Origin: a virus | IMG/VR virus record: IMGVR_UViG_3300037882_000699 | Span: 1-27,583 of that record | Strand: one strand, 5' to 3' | Length of the DNA stretch: 27,583 nt | Shown: positions 1 to 8,150 of the stretch, piece after piece | How positions within the stretch are numbered: the first letter of the stretch is position 1 | Layout of the letters: each line of letters begins with the position of its first letter | Notes under the pieces: model-generated | Database searches by the model: none | What the model was told of the DNA's origin: nothing | The model's input: the letters and a program-made list of their open reading frames with translations, nothing else | Made by a program: the position numbers and the translations under genes

Positions 1-485
1 GGATTCACTTCGGTACTGCTACCGCAGCAGGTTCATCTGTAAGAATTACTTCTAATTCTTTAGATGTTCAAGGATCTGGAGTGTTCTCTGGTGGAGTTAC
101 AGTAGGGGGTTCTTTAACTGTGGGTGGAGTCAGTGTAGCTCTTGTATCTAACACTGTAAGTAAGGCAACACCATCCCAATTATTCCAGAATATAGGAACG
201 GTAAGTGGTGCTATTAGTGTAAACGGATCAAATGGACTTCATATATTGGCTACCGTAAATGGTGACACTACTTGGACATTTCCAACCCCCAGTGCAACGG
301 AAGCTATGGCACTTACACTAGAACTTACAAATGGTGGTGCGCATACTATGACATGGCCTAGTGGCACAAGATGGACAGGCGGGGTTGTTCCTACACTTAC
401 AGCAAGCGGTACTGATGTTCTTGTGTTTACTAAAGCGGGGACAAATAATTGGAGAGGGTATCTATCCTCTAAAGACAGCAAATAA
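1..485 (+). CDS. Tail fibre-like virion protein, C-terminal part (5' end outside window)
   Basis: The reading frame is open from nucleotide 3 to the TAA at 483-485, so the gene enters from the left and only about 160 residues are seen. The sequence is rich in Gly, Ser, Thr and Val, with short repeats of the V-x-V-G-G-S-L-T-V-G-G kind typical of trimeric fibre shafts. It ends in a compact beta-rich domain with W-T-F, M-T-W-P and W-R-G-Y motifs that resembles phage fibre or receptor-binding C-termini. No catalytic motif is visible. The internal ATG at 81 is probably not a start because the upstream codons read as the same kind of protein. Fibre identity is inferred from composition and context. 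Confidence 0.65.
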   Translation, partial: IHFGTATAAGSSVRITSNSLDVQGSGVFSGGVTVGGSLTVGGVSVALVSNTVSKATPSQLFQNIGTVSGAISVNGSNGLHILATVNGDTTWTFPTPSATEAMALTLELTNGGAHTMTWPSGTRWTGGVVPTLTASGTDVLVFTKAGTNNWRGYLSSKDSK

Positions 486-525
486 AATACACACAAGGAT
501 GTGGTTATTCTTTTAAGGGGTAATT

Positions 526-1302
526 ATGGCTTTTAGTACAGGGGTGAGTTTACTACCTGTCGGTGGTTCCGCTTTAAAGTCTTCTATCAGAACATTTCTT
601 GAAATGAAGAGTGGAACCCATTATGTAAACGAGGTGACTGGAGTTACAGCAACGAGTTTGATTGGTGGTACCAATGCACAAACTACCGTAGGACAAGTTA
701 ACGCAACACTGGGAACGTATCACCTAATCAATAACCCGCAGAGTGGGGATGTCCTTAGAATTATTTCAAATACACAAGTAATGCCTGACTATCCAGCAAC
801 CTTTGTCACAAAGGATATGAGTGTTGCTTTCTGGCTCAAAGGGGATTCAGATGGGGGGTTCGGTGCGTCCAACGTAAGTAATAGGTTTATGCTTTTCGGT
901 ACAGGCACTAGCAGTAACACCTCTTGGGTTGGTATTGGAGTTAGTGCAAATAATAGTCTAACTGTGTACAACAATGCCTCTTCGACGGGTACAACTTGGA
1001 TTACTAATTCTTCATGGAGACTATATGTCTTCAATTTTCAATATAATATAGGGACAAGTAATTTTACAGTCACTTGCTATATTGATGGAAGTCTACAAGC
1101 AAACTCTTACAATATAGCAAGATTTGATACTTCTAATTACTGGTTGTTTACATCCTCTGTATTCCCTGTACTAAATACTCCAGACTTCGGTAATAATTGT
1201 GGGATAGATAACTTGTCTATTCAAGATAAAGTATTATCTTTAAGTGAAGTACAATACTTATATAATCTGGGGGCTGGTTTAAATTATTCCTCAATACTGT
1301 AA
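526..1302 (+). CDS. LamG/concanavalin-like lectin domain virion protein
   Basis: 258 residues, ATG preceded by a good ribosome site (TTAAGGGG, 9 nt upstream). After about 80 residues comes a jelly-roll pattern typical of LamG-like laminin G/lectin domains: V-A-F-W-L-K-G near residue 105, a C-Y-I-D-G strand in the middle, and a terminal I-D-N-L-S-I-x-D-K-V-L-S-x-S-E-V-x-x-L-Y-N-x-G signature. Such domains bind carbohydrate and are common on phage tails and spikes. There is no signal peptide. It lies between a fibre-like gene and the endolysin, so a role in adsorption is inferred. The exact polysaccharide target cannot be read from the sequence. Confidence 0.65.
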   Translation: MAFSTGVSLLPVGGSALKSSIRTFLEMKSGTHYVNEVTGVTATSLIGGTNAQTTVGQVNATLGTYHLINNPQSGDVLRIISNTQVMPDYPATFVTKDMSVAFWLKGDSDGGFGASNVSNRFMLFGTGTSSNTSWVGIGVSANNSLTVYNNASSTGTTWITNSSWRLYVFNFQYNIGTSNFTVTCYIDGSLQANSYNIARFDTSNYWLFTSSVFPVLNTPDFGNNCGIDNLSIQDKVLSLSEVQYLYNLGAGLNYSSIL

Positions 1303-1345
1303 TTGGTAAAGAACTTATACCCCCTTGTATATAATAGGTATCGTA

Positions 1346-1924
1346 ATGACATACACAAATAAACCTAAAGTTGTAAAACCAAAGCTAAACTTGAGAAACA
1401 CACTAATAGGGTTAGGTTTTTCATCTGCTGTGGTAATATCCGCAACTCAATTAACAGCACCCTCTGAGGGATTAGTACTTTCCCCTTACCTAGACCCCGT
1501 TAACATTGTAACTACATGCTATGGTACCACTGATAAAAATAATATCGGGGTTGTCATAGAAAATAAAGTGTACACCGAAAAAGAATGCACTATAATGTTA
1601 GCCAAAGAGTTATCTGAAATAGAAAAACAGATAACTCCAATGATTAAAGTTCATATAAACGATTACCAGAAAGCAGCTTTCATAGATTTATCTTACAACC
1701 TAGGAGTGGTGGGTTTTAAGAAGAGTAGTGTTTTGGGTTTTCTTAATGCAGGTAATATCGCCGCATCTTGTGAAGCATTGATGAGGTACGTCTTTGCTGG
1801 AGATTGTAAGAAGGGACAAAGGGACTGTGTACTTACTTCAAGTGGTAAATGGAAATTTAAGCTACAAGGGTTAGTCGAGCGTCGAAAATTGGAAATGAAG
1901 TACTGCTTAGGTGAAATAAAATGA
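1346..1924 (+). CDS. Endolysin, GH24 lysozyme of the signal-anchor-release (R21-like) type
   Basis: 192 residues from the ATG at 1346, chosen because AGG at 1336-1338 gives 7-nt spacing; a TTG 21 nt upstream is less likely. The basic N-terminus is followed by one weakly hydrophobic, Gly/Ser/Ala/Thr-rich segment (about residues 19-38), as in SAR endolysins. The catalytic triad follows at once: E41, D50 and T56, with the spacing of T4 lysozyme (E11-D20-T26) and phage P21 R21. The protein cleaves peptidoglycan between MurNAc and GlcNAc. The SAR segment implies Sec export as a membrane-tethered inactive form, released when the membrane is depolarised. Holin and spanin genes are separated from it by three virion genes. 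Confidence 0.9.
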   Translation: MTYTNKPKVVKPKLNLRNTLIGLGFSSAVVISATQLTAPSEGLVLSPYLDPVNIVTTCYGTTDKNNIGVVIENKVYTEKECTIMLAKELSEIEKQITPMIKVHINDYQKAAFIDLSYNLGVVGFKKSSVLGFLNAGNIAASCEALMRYVFAGDCKKGQRDCVLTSSGKWKFKLQGLVERRKLEMKYCLGEIK

Positions 1925-1978
1925 TATACAATTTAGGATATTCTAAAATTACCTACTTTACTTTAGAAGGGTGGAAAA

Positions 1979-2848
1979 GTGCCTACTAAATCACTGGAGT
2001 GGGGCAGAGACCCCAATGGTAAATTAAATGCTAACTACGATTCCGCAGGGAATCCGAAGGTAAGACTTCTAGGGTTGGGGAATTTTTCCACAGGGTCTAT
2101 AACACCGCCTACAGTATTAGCAGGTTACACATGGGGAGCTGATTCTGACGGGTCTATGGTTGTTGAATCAGGGGCACTAAGGATGAATTACCCCGCATTG
2201 GTGGGAGATCCCTTATGGCAAGGGGGGATTTATAACTACTTAAATTTTAATGTGCCAGATGGTCACAAGGAACTTTATATAAAGTTCGATGCAAGACTAC
2301 CTAACGCTAAACATGGATTGAAATTTTGTAAAATATTTGGGCGCAATGCTACAGGAGGTTCTAATACTGTAGCAAACACTACTTTTGGGTTAGATTACAC
2401 AGGACTAGATAATGGCTCCATGCGAGCAGTTGCTTTTGGAGACGGAACTACTGACTCTAACGATACCCAGAAAGTAGTGTTTCTGGATGGGACAAATGGA
2501 TCTTGGTTAGGAAGGAGCTGGGGAATTGGGGCAAATATTGTAAGTGGCGGTCAGATGTTTGATAGTGCAGATTGGGGAACTGGTTGGCACACTTTTAGAT
2601 TCAAAATCAAATTTAATGATGGAACTACAGCAGGTAATGAGGTGAACAACGGGGAGGTTCTTGTAAATATAGATGGGGTGGATTATGTACATGCTACGGG
2701 GTTATTCAATCGCCACTACACTAATGGAAACATAGCCTACGTCGCTTTCGGAGATTGGACACAGGCCCCCGCAGCAGGTAGTCCCGCTTTTGATATACAC
2801 TATGACAATATAGCTATCAGTACCAATGGGTTTTATGAGGGGGTGTAA
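1979..2848 (+). CDS. Virion protein with concanavalin-like beta-sandwich, possible polysaccharide binding or lyase
   Basis: 289 residues with a GTG start at 1979, supported by AAGG at 1967-1970 (8-nt spacing). The sequence is beta-rich with many Trp, Gly and Asp. The second half has a W-H-T-F-R-F-K-I-K-F strand, a V-N-I-D-G-V strand and a closing F-D-I-H-Y-D-N-I-A-I segment. That order matches jelly-roll carbohydrate-binding or polysaccharide lyase-like folds (concanavalin superfamily). No catalytic residues can be assigned without a structure. It lies directly before another tail-type protein (2-nt gap), so a tail or spike role is inferred. It may be a distant paralogue of the LamG-like protein at 526-1302. 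Confidence 0.55.
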   Translation: MPTKSLEWGRDPNGKLNANYDSAGNPKVRLLGLGNFSTGSITPPTVLAGYTWGADSDGSMVVESGALRMNYPALVGDPLWQGGIYNYLNFNVPDGHKELYIKFDARLPNAKHGLKFCKIFGRNATGGSNTVANTTFGLDYTGLDNGSMRAVAFGDGTTDSNDTQKVVFLDGTNGSWLGRSWGIGANIVSGGQMFDSADWGTGWHTFRFKIKFNDGTTAGNEVNNGEVLVNIDGVDYVHATGLFNRHYTNGNIAYVAFGDWTQAPAAGSPAFDIHYDNIAISTNGFYEGV

Positions 2849-2850
2849 AT

Positions 2851-4116
2851 ATGGCTATTTCGTTAATAAGTAGTGATCATGTTACTGCTAACTTAGTAAA
2901 CTCTTTTAGTTCCTCCGTCACCGCAAATGCAGGGGATGTTATTGAACTAGCTTTACAGTACCGAGAAATACCTACAGCTAACTTCGTACCTGTGTGGAAT
3001 GGACAGGCTTTCATAGAGATGTCCCCTAGGGTGTCTATTGCGGGTTTTCACTTTCACCGCTTCTACCTAAAAGCTAATACTACCGCAACCGCTAATATTA
3101 CCGGAGGTACAAGTCCTGATTATGTAACTTTAAATAGGTCTTGGAAGGTATGGAGATCTAGTGGTAATTCTTTCCCAACTAACCCGATAAAGGCAGGATC
3201 TTACCAAGCAGTAGTGTACTCCAGCGGTACTTACACTAACCCCAGTATAACTAATACTCTTAGTAGTGGTGAAGTAGTAAGTGCAGTTTTCGCAAGTCCT
3301 AATTGGGATACGGGGTATGGTACAGGGGTTGCAACCTTCTCAGAAAACCCTCCAAGTGTAAACATAGGAGAGTGCGTAAGTACCTATATAGGGTACGTAG
3401 AAATACTTAGATCCTTTTACACAGAAGGTTCAGGTAGTGTAACCTCCTCCTTAACAAAAACGGGTTCACACAACCCGATGTACCAGTTTAGTACCGCCAT
3501 ACTGCAAGAAACTTTATATTCGATTACCTCTATTAATGGTGGTAATCCTATAACTGTAGGACAAACCAATATCCCTATTGTAACGTCAGGTTTTACAGCT
3601 AAACCTACAGGGGTGGTAGTTACCCACTCTGGCGGCACATTAACCGCCACAATAGGTGCGGGGTCTGCTACTAACTTTGTGATAGACTTACAAGACAGGG
3701 TAGAAGGAGAGGATTGGCCTGTTAACGGGAGTAATTTATCCTTCACCTTTACTTATGGGGCAGAATCAGCATCTCTAAATCAGATAGTGGTGGGTAAGGT
3801 TGGGGAGGTGGTCTATACTTTTGTAGGGGTGATAACCACCGACCCATCCTCTATTGGGTATCACTTAGCAGCCGATGGGTTCACTGTAGAGGGAGGAGAA
3901 CATACCTATGTACCATACGGAGACTTGGTATTAGCCGCAGATGGGACGGGTCTAGCTACTAATGTTGGAACCTTTTCTAGCTGGTTTAGACCGTCTACTG
4001 GAACGGGGGCTGGAAACATATACCAGTATACGTGGAACATTAGTGAAGCTGGGATAGCTCCGGTGGGGGTAGTCAAGACTATATCATTAGGGGTAGGCTA
4101 CGGGTTAGGTATTTAA
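2851..4116 (+). CDS. Beta-rich tail or virion structural protein
   Basis: 421 residues. The ATG is preceded by GAGGGGG in the end of the previous gene (7-nt spacing), so the two are probably translationally coupled. The protein is dominated by Ser, Thr, Gly and Val with alternating beta patterns. The N-terminal half (about 1-215) resembles small virion beta-sandwich domains. A central segment around residues 225-315, starting S-I-N-G-G-N-P-I-T-V-G-Q, looks like an Ig-like or fibronectin-like module. The C-terminus is Gly-rich. No enzymatic motif, signal peptide or membrane segment is seen. I do not recognise a specific family; structural identity rests on composition and location. Confidence 0.5.
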   Translation: MAISLISSDHVTANLVNSFSSSVTANAGDVIELALQYREIPTANFVPVWNGQAFIEMSPRVSIAGFHFHRFYLKANTTATANITGGTSPDYVTLNRSWKVWRSSGNSFPTNPIKAGSYQAVVYSSGTYTNPSITNTLSSGEVVSAVFASPNWDTGYGTGVATFSENPPSVNIGECVSTYIGYVEILRSFYTEGSGSVTSSLTKTGSHNPMYQFSTAILQETLYSITSINGGNPITVGQTNIPIVTSGFTAKPTGVVVTHSGGTLTATIGAGSATNFVIDLQDRVEGEDWPVNGSNLSFTFTYGAESASLNQIVVGKVGEVVYTFVGVITTDPSSIGYHLAADGFTVEGGEHTYVPYGDLVLAADGTGLATNVGTFSSWFRPSTGTGAGNIYQYTWNISEAGIAPVGVVKTISLGVGYGLGI

Positions 4117-4140
4117 TTTTAATAAATAAGAGAGATGTAA

Positions 4141-4404
4141 ATGGCTATTATAAGCAGTGCAATCGCAAGGGATATATTCCCAATTACAAAACATGCTACA
4201 GACCCCGTAGGTGGTGCTGGAAGTACTAAGAAAGCTTACGGTATTAAAGTAGAGGGTGCTGGTACTATTGTAGGACGTACTGATGGGGGGACGGTGGATG
4301 TTACCTTAAACTTAGCCGCTGGTGAACGTGAACCTACAGTGTTTACCCATATCAGAGCTACTTCAACCGCAACAGGTATCTTTGGATACACTTTATATAT
4401 CTAA
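4141..4404 (+). CDS. Small virion protein, possibly a spike-base-like decoration protein
   Basis: 87 residues, ATG with AGAGA upstream. The pattern I-x-P-I-T-K-H-A-T-D-P near the N-terminus, then a Y-G-I-K-V-E-G-A-G-T-I strand, a D-G-G-T-V-D-V-T strand and a closing I-R-A-T-S-T-A-T-G-I-F-G segment, resembles small single-domain phage and gene-transfer-agent proteins described as spike-base proteins. In those, a short beta domain reads as a value/unit/offset series of strands. The resemblance is by pattern only. The gene sits between a tail-type protein and the holin; its stop overlaps the holin ribosome site. Confidence 0.4.
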   Translation: MAIISSAIARDIFPITKHATDPVGGAGSTKKAYGIKVEGAGTIVGRTDGGTVDVTLNLAAGEREPTVFTHIRATSTATGIFGYTLYI

Positions 4405-4413
4405 GAGGTGTTT

Positions 4414-4680
4414 ATGCCTAAGCTAGTTAACCATGTTGGAAAGGTATTCTATAAATACTCCTTCATTACTCACTTACTGAACGCTATCTCAGCTATTGGA
4501 ATGGTGGCTCTTGCTCCATTCTTGGGTTCTATCTCCTTACAATCCTACGCAATACTGACAGGAGTATTAGCCTTCTTAGGTATTGCTGGTAGCTTCATAT
4601 CTCAGCAGGTGAACGAGTATGAAGAAGACTTGGAGGAAGAGCAAGAGAAGTGTGAAGCTGAGAGAGATAAAGATGTTTAA
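4414..4680 (+). CDS. Two-transmembrane holin
   Basis: 88 residues from the ATG at 4414, chosen over the GTG at 4408 because AAGAGG at 4402-4407 gives 6-nt spacing to the ATG. Two hydrophobic segments (about residues 18-37 and 42-60) are joined by a short polar turn, followed by a highly charged Glu/Lys C-terminal tail. This is the architecture of class II holins. It is followed at once by Rz and Rz1, which makes a lysis function likely. With a SAR endolysin in the same genome it could act as a pinholin that depolarises the membrane rather than forming large holes. The 3' end overlaps the Rz start by 8 nt. Confidence 0.7.
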   Translation: MPKLVNHVGKVFYKYSFITHLLNAISAIGMVALAPFLGSISLQSYAILTGVLAFLGIAGSFISQQVNEYEEDLEEEQEKCEAERDKDV

Positions 4681-5113
4681 TGGAATCCTGTTAAAGGTAA
4701 TCTCTACCCTAGCCGCTATACTCCTTGCTACTAGCTTATTACTTGGCTCCTTATACTCAGGTACTAGGGATGAGTTAATCGAGCTACAAACGCAGTATAT
4801 CCAGCTTAAACAGGATTTAAGAGAGTCACAAGAGAGTAAGTCTAAAGTAGTGATTAGTTCCCAACAGGACGACGCATTAAACGTAGAGAAAGAAACGATT
4901 ATTTCTGCATTAGAAGATGAGAAAGCCTCCCTACTAAAAAGGTTAGATACCTTCTCTAAGAAAAGGTGTATTACCTCAACTACAAATACTTTAGAGATTA
5001 CTTCAAATGAGAAGACTTATATTGACCCCAATGCTTCTTGGGATACTGATATTCAGCAGTTGCTCAACGAAGCCTACGAAAGTAACAAAAGAAGTGCCAA
5101 TATTACCCCCTGA
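4673..5113 (+). CDS. Rz: Rz-like inner-membrane spanin (i-spanin)
   Basis: 146 residues from the ATG at 4673, preceded by AGAGAG. An earlier in-frame ATG at 4619 would put 18 highly basic residues inside the holin gene and is less likely. One N-terminal membrane anchor (about residues 4-28, I-L-L-K-V-I-S-T-L-A-A-I-L-L-A) is followed by a long periplasmic alpha-helical, coiled-coil-prone region rich in Glu, Gln, Lys and Ser. This is the usual i-spanin layout. The Rz1 gene starts inside it in the +1 frame. Together they would link inner and outer membranes and complete lysis of a Gram-negative cell. Confidence 0.8.
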   Translation: MFNGILLKVISTLAAILLATSLLLGSLYSGTRDELIELQTQYIQLKQDLRESQESKSKVVISSQQDDALNVEKETIISALEDEKASLLKRLDTFSKKRCITSTTNTLEITSNEKTYIDPNASWDTDIQQLLNEAYESNKRSANITP

Positions 5114-5282
5114 CTCACTGCTGATCAGTCCTTGTAAGCCCAGTTCTTCAGGGGTAACAGGTATAGATACGGTAAGGGCGTATATTGAAAATTCTTATTG
5201 TATAAACAAGTATGAATCTTCCCTTGAAACTTTACGTAAATGGAAAATTCAAAAACAAGAACTTTATAAAGAGAACAGATAA
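5007..5282 (+). CDS. Rz1: Rz1-like outer-membrane lipoprotein spanin (o-spanin)
   Basis: 91 residues; the ATG lies inside Rz and the two genes overlap out of frame for 107 nt. The N-terminus M-R-R-L-I-L-T-P-M-L-L-G-I-L-I-F-S-S-C is a lipoprotein signal peptide with C19 as the lipidated residue. Phe at -3 of the lipobox is a little unusual. The mature part has Pro-rich stretches, a second Cys and a W-K-I-Q-K-Q-E-L-Y end, as in other Rz1 proteins (small, Pro-containing, two or three Cys). It is predicted to be anchored in the outer membrane and to bind Rz through its C-terminus. Confidence 0.85.
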   Translation: MRRLILTPMLLGILIFSSCSTKPTKVTKEVPILPPDSLLISPCKPSSSGVTGIDTVRAYIENSYCINKYESSLETLRKWKIQKQELYKENR

Positions 5283-5284
5283 AA

Positions 5285-5608
5285 GTGGATTCCATAACAA
5301 CTACAATCATTGGAGGGGTAATATCCCTTTGTGTATCTGTTATAGCGGGAGTTGCTATACACCGAACTAATAAGGCTAGGGATAGTATTGATAAGGCAGT
5401 AAATGATATTATTGTCCTCCAGAATACGGCGGTTAATGATAGTCACGTTAGACGTGTAGTGAAGGAGGAACTACAACCTCTTGCCGCCAACTCAGAAAAA
5501 GTGTTGGAGGGAATGCACAAGATACAGATTTTTATCGCAGAACAGAAAGGATACACCAGCGCAAGGCTTGAAGCAAAACGTAGTAGGGTTAGTGACACTC
5601 CTTTATAG
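5285..5608 (+). CDS. Small single-pass membrane protein with coiled-coil tail
   Basis: 107 residues with a GTG start at 5285, GAGA at 5271-5274 (10-nt spacing), 2 nt after the Rz1 stop. A hydrophobic segment near the N-terminus (about residues 6-25, I-I-G-G-V-I-S-L-C-V-S-V-I-A-G-V) is followed by a charged helical region with heptad-like spacing of Leu, Ile and Val. I do not recognise the family. Its position beside spanins and holin makes an accessory lysis or antiholin role possible. An alternative is a virion or membrane adaptor. There are no catalytic motifs. Confidence 0.55.
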   Translation: MDSITTTIIGGVISLCVSVIAGVAIHRTNKARDSIDKAVNDIIVLQNTAVNDSHVRRVVKEELQPLAANSEKVLEGMHKIQIFIAEQKGYTSARLEAKRSRVSDTPL

Positions 5609-5616
5609 GTGAATAA

Positions 5617-5961
5617 ATGTTGGAAGTCATCACAAAAAATACAGAGTATAGCATAGAGTTTATCGTGGATATTGATGATAATACAGTCAAAGATCTAACA
5701 GATTTTACTCCGCTTATACAATTCAGACCTTACGCTGACAGCCCTATTGTGTTGGCGTCTTATGACATTAACTCTCCTTACATTACATTTACCCCTTTAC
5801 TAGGTTATGTGAAGTTATCATTACCCCCTTCAGTAACAGGAGCTTTTACTTTTAAGAAGGCAGTAATGGACTTACTTGTAACAAAAGAAGACGATACTGA
5901 TGGCGACCGATCTACATTAATAGATATAGTGGTACATACTGGTGTGAGTAGATCAACATGA
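5617..5961 (+). CDS. Small beta-rich phage protein, probably structural
   Basis: 114 residues, ATG with AGGTGA just upstream. The pattern (E-Y-S-I-E-F-I-V-D-I-D near the N-terminus, an I-Q-F-R-P-Y-A strand, then M-D-L-L-V-T-K-E-D-D-T-D-G-D-R and V-V-H-T-G-V-S-R-S at the end) resembles small beta-sandwich proteins found next to tail fibre genes in many phages, akin to N-terminal baseplate attachment domains. The stop overlaps the next gene's ATG (ATGA), so it is probably translationally coupled to the fibre-like protein. The exact function is unknown. Confidence 0.5.
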   Translation: MLEVITKNTEYSIEFIVDIDDNTVKDLTDFTPLIQFRPYADSPIVLASYDINSPYITFTPLLGYVKLSLPPSVTGAFTFKKAVMDLLVTKEDDTDGDRSTLIDIVVHTGVSRST

Positions 5962-7163
5962 CGATAATAAGAGTTATTGGACAACCTCAGACAACCACAG
6001 TAAGTGTAAGTAGCTTTCGCAGTGTCCCCCAAGGAGTGGAACTTACTTCACAGGGAGATGGGACACTATTTCTATCGGATGATGGGACATATTACCCTGT
6101 AAGTGGTGGAGGTGGTGGAAGTAGCCCCACTAATCTATCGGTGGCTAATAAAACATCAACCACCTTTACTATATTAAGCTCCACTGGTACAGATGCAACC
6201 TTACCTCAAGCCACTATAACTGAAGCTGGTTTACTTAACTCTGCTGATAAAACCACAATTCAGAATTTGGCTACAGTGGCAACAAGCGGTGATTATGCTG
6301 ACCTGAGTGGTATACCTTCTACATTTACCCCTTCCGCACACACTCACGTAATTTCAGATGTAACGGGATTACAGACAACTTTAGATGGGAAGTTTAATAA
6401 TCCTATTGGCGACACCACTCAGTATATTGCTGGTGATGGCAGTTTAGTTGCATTCCCTATAGCGGGACAAGCTGGTACGTTAGTCCGGCAAGTAAGAAAT
6501 GAGACGGGTTCTACAATCACCAAAGGGACAGTGGTTTATATCTCTGGTGCTTCTGGTAACAAAGCTTTAGTTAGTAAAGGTTTAGCCACTTCGGACGCAA
6601 CCAGTGCGCAGACATTTGGTGTGGTGCAAGCCGATATTCCAACCAACAACAACGGGTATGTTGTGGTTAGGGGGGATTTGATTGGTATCAATACTTCTGC
6701 GTATCTTGATGGAACTCAATTGTATCTTAGTGGGTCTGTAGCTGGTACATTCACATCAACTAAACCTGTAGCTCCAATACATATGGTTTATGTTGGTGTT
6801 GTCACTAGACAACATGCAACACAGGGTCAAGTGGAGGTAGCCATTCAGAATGGATATGAGATGGATGAGCTACACGATGTACTCATTGTTTCTAAAGCCA
6901 ACAAAGATGTAATCTCTTATGATAGTGTATCGGGTTTGTGGAAGAATAAGCAATTAGCCACATCTGATGTTGTAGGTTTAGACACTACTCTTAGCAGTAA
7001 ACAACCTTTAGCAACAGTATTAACGAACACCACAGCCTCTTTCACCACAACCCTTGAAACTAAGTTAAATGGTATTGCTAGTGGTGCGGGGGTAAATGTA
7101 AATGCGGATTGGGAATTTATTAAAACTACAAGTTCTACAGCTACTTTAGTGATACCTGAATAA
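5958..7163 (+). CDS. Tail fibre-like protein with SDVTGLQTTLD-type repeats
   Basis: 401 residues, ATGA-coupled to the preceding gene. After a short N-terminal domain there is a Gly linker near residue 52, then fibre shaft motifs: D-Y-A-D-L-S-G-I-P, H-T-H-V-I-S-D-V-T-G-L-Q-T-T-L-D-G-K, and a second S-D-V-V-G-L-D-T-T-L-S-S-K copy. A central beta domain (about 180-300) resembles capsid-decoration or fibre insertion domains (T-G-S-T-I-T-K-G-T-V-V-Y-I-S-G). Close to the end is G-A-G-V-N-V-N-A-D-W, a motif that in many fibres starts another repeat. Here the protein stops 18 residues later, so it may be a short fibre or an attachment protein. A terminator follows. Confidence 0.7.
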   Translation: MTIIRVIGQPQTTTVSVSSFRSVPQGVELTSQGDGTLFLSDDGTYYPVSGGGGGSSPTNLSVANKTSTTFTILSSTGTDATLPQATITEAGLLNSADKTTIQNLATVATSGDYADLSGIPSTFTPSAHTHVISDVTGLQTTLDGKFNNPIGDTTQYIAGDGSLVAFPIAGQAGTLVRQVRNETGSTITKGTVVYISGASGNKALVSKGLATSDATSAQTFGVVQADIPTNNNGYVVVRGDLIGINTSAYLDGTQLYLSGSVAGTFTSTKPVAPIHMVYVGVVTRQHATQGQVEVAIQNGYEMDELHDVLIVSKANKDVISYDSVSGLWKNKQLATSDVVGLDTTLSSKQPLATVLTNTTASFTTTLETKLNGIASGAGVNVNADWEFIKTTSSTATLVIPE

Positions 7164-7201
7164 GAAAGATAAATAATAAATACCTCTAATAATAAGAACT
7201 T

Positions 7202-7236
7202 AGCCCCTTCACTGTAATAGGTGTCGGGGCTTTTTT
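7202..7236 (+). terminator. Rho-independent terminator ending the + strand block
   Basis: AGCCCC at 7202-7207 pairs with GGGGCT at 7226-7231. A CAC/GTG extension lies inside a 2x2 mismatch, the loop is 8 nt, and a run of six T follows at 7231-7236. It stands 38 nt after the tail fibre stop. The reverse orientation lacks a T run, so it is mainly directional for the + strand. It lies between the two convergent gene blocks. Confidence 0.85.
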
Positions 7237-7254
7237 ATTTCTACTGCCTAACCC

Positions 7255-7473
7255 TTAATAAAACCTTCCGGTAGAATTCTCAAAGTACCAAACTGTATCA
7301 TCTGGATCACTTATCAACCCAAACATCTGTATAAGTATACTACCGCTTCCAATCAAGACGTTCAAAACATTTGACATACCTTCGGATGGTCTATATTCTG
7401 CACGTACTCCACGAGGGAGTGCTTCGTTCAGTGCATCTAGGAAGGCTTCTTGCTTTTCTTGTAGTTTAGTCAT
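7255..7473 (-). CDS. Hypothetical protein, 72 aa, last gene of the - strand block
   Basis: ATG start with GGGG 5 nt upstream; it overlaps the stop of the preceding gene as ATGA (7470-7473). The protein begins with a charged helical region and continues with a hydrophobic stretch (V-L-N-V-L-I-G-S-G-S-I-L-I-Q-M-F) and a C-terminal W-Y-F. It looks like a small alpha/beta domain. No family is recognised. No - strand terminator with a T run is seen between its stop and the + strand terminator. Confidence 0.6.
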   Translation of the reverse strand: MTKLQEKQEAFLDALNEALPRGVRAEYRPSEGMSNVLNVLIGSGSILIQMFGLISDPDDTVWYFENSTGRFY

Positions 7474-7886
7474 TTAATCCCCATAAGTGCAATACGCACC
7501 CCATCTTTAAATATCTCATCACAACCCTTATCTAACCACTCGCTGCTCTCACCATCAAAGCAACTGTAATAAGTCTCCCACATATCCTCCAGCTCTTGTT
7601 CTGTGAATCCATCAAGCTTCCTGTTAATTAACCTAACTACAATATCCCCCACACTTCCCCCTAGTAGTGTCAATGGTCGTACAAGCTCATCAATGGGCTT
7701 CCACAATACTTTCCATTCGTCATTCACTCGTTCTAAGTTACGGTACTTAGCAAGTAAGTCAGTAATACCCGCAAACCCGCTTGAGTTAAGCAGTTCTTGA
7801 TAGTAGTTCCAATAATCTACTATTTCTTTAAGTTGTTTATTCTCCCTTAGTAAGATAGCCACATCCTGTATCGTTATCATAGTCAT
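7470..7886 (-). CDS. Hypothetical protein, 138 aa
   Basis: Start placed at the ATG at 7886, with AGAGGGG 8 nt upstream. This ATG overlaps the previous stop as ATGA. An extension to 7907 would add seven residues and place the ribosome site inside the gene. The protein is mostly alpha-helical and acidic toward the C-terminus, with a W-N-Y-Y-Q-E segment and several Trp. No catalytic or binding motif is recognised. It belongs to a run of small coupled genes (7255-8854) downstream of the DenV homologue. Confidence 0.6.
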   Translation of the reverse strand: MTMITIQDVAILLRENKQLKEIVDYWNYYQELLNSSGFAGITDLLAKYRNLERVNDEWKVLWKPIDELVRPLTLLGGSVGDIVVRLINRKLDGFTEQELEDMWETYYSCFDGESSEWLDKGCDEIFKDGVRIALMGIK

Positions 7887-8149
7887 TTTAAATACCCCTC
7901 TAACCATTGCTCATCTAAAACATTATCAAACTCTTCATCTATGTCCGTATAACAAGTGGGTTGATCGTAGAGAAATATGTCTCCAAAACGATTAACCCCT
8001 AAAAAGCCCCACATCTGCGCTAGTGTAATTGACTGAATGTTGGACACATTATTGATATACCCATCAGTCACCAACCTACAGATCAACTCGCAGTACATCT
8101 CTTGGGTCAATACTGACGTTGGTATACAGTAGCTAATCGGGAATTTCAT
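7883..8149 (-). CDS. Hypothetical protein, 88 aa
   Basis: ATG start one base after the preceding stop; stop overlaps the next start (ATGA). Four Cys are present (residues about 8, 19, 24 and 66), too scattered for a clear zinc site. The C-terminus is acidic (D-I-D-E-E-F-D-N-V-L-D-E-Q-W). No family is recognised. Confidence 0.55.
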   Translation of the reverse strand: MKFPISYCIPTSVLTQEMYCELICRLVTDGYINNVSNIQSITLAQMWGFLGVNRFGDIFLYDQPTCYTDIDEEFDNVLDEQWLEGYLK

Positions 8150-8150
8150 G

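Noticed and set aside
1318-1345. TATAAT at 1330-1335 as a promoter for the endolysin gene
   Set aside because: No acceptable -35 hexamer at 16-18 nt, and the site overlaps the ribosome-binding region.
1925-1960. TTTAG-GATATT-CTAAA inverted repeat after the endolysin gene
   Set aside because: Five-base AT-rich arms with no T run; too short and weak to call a terminator or operator.
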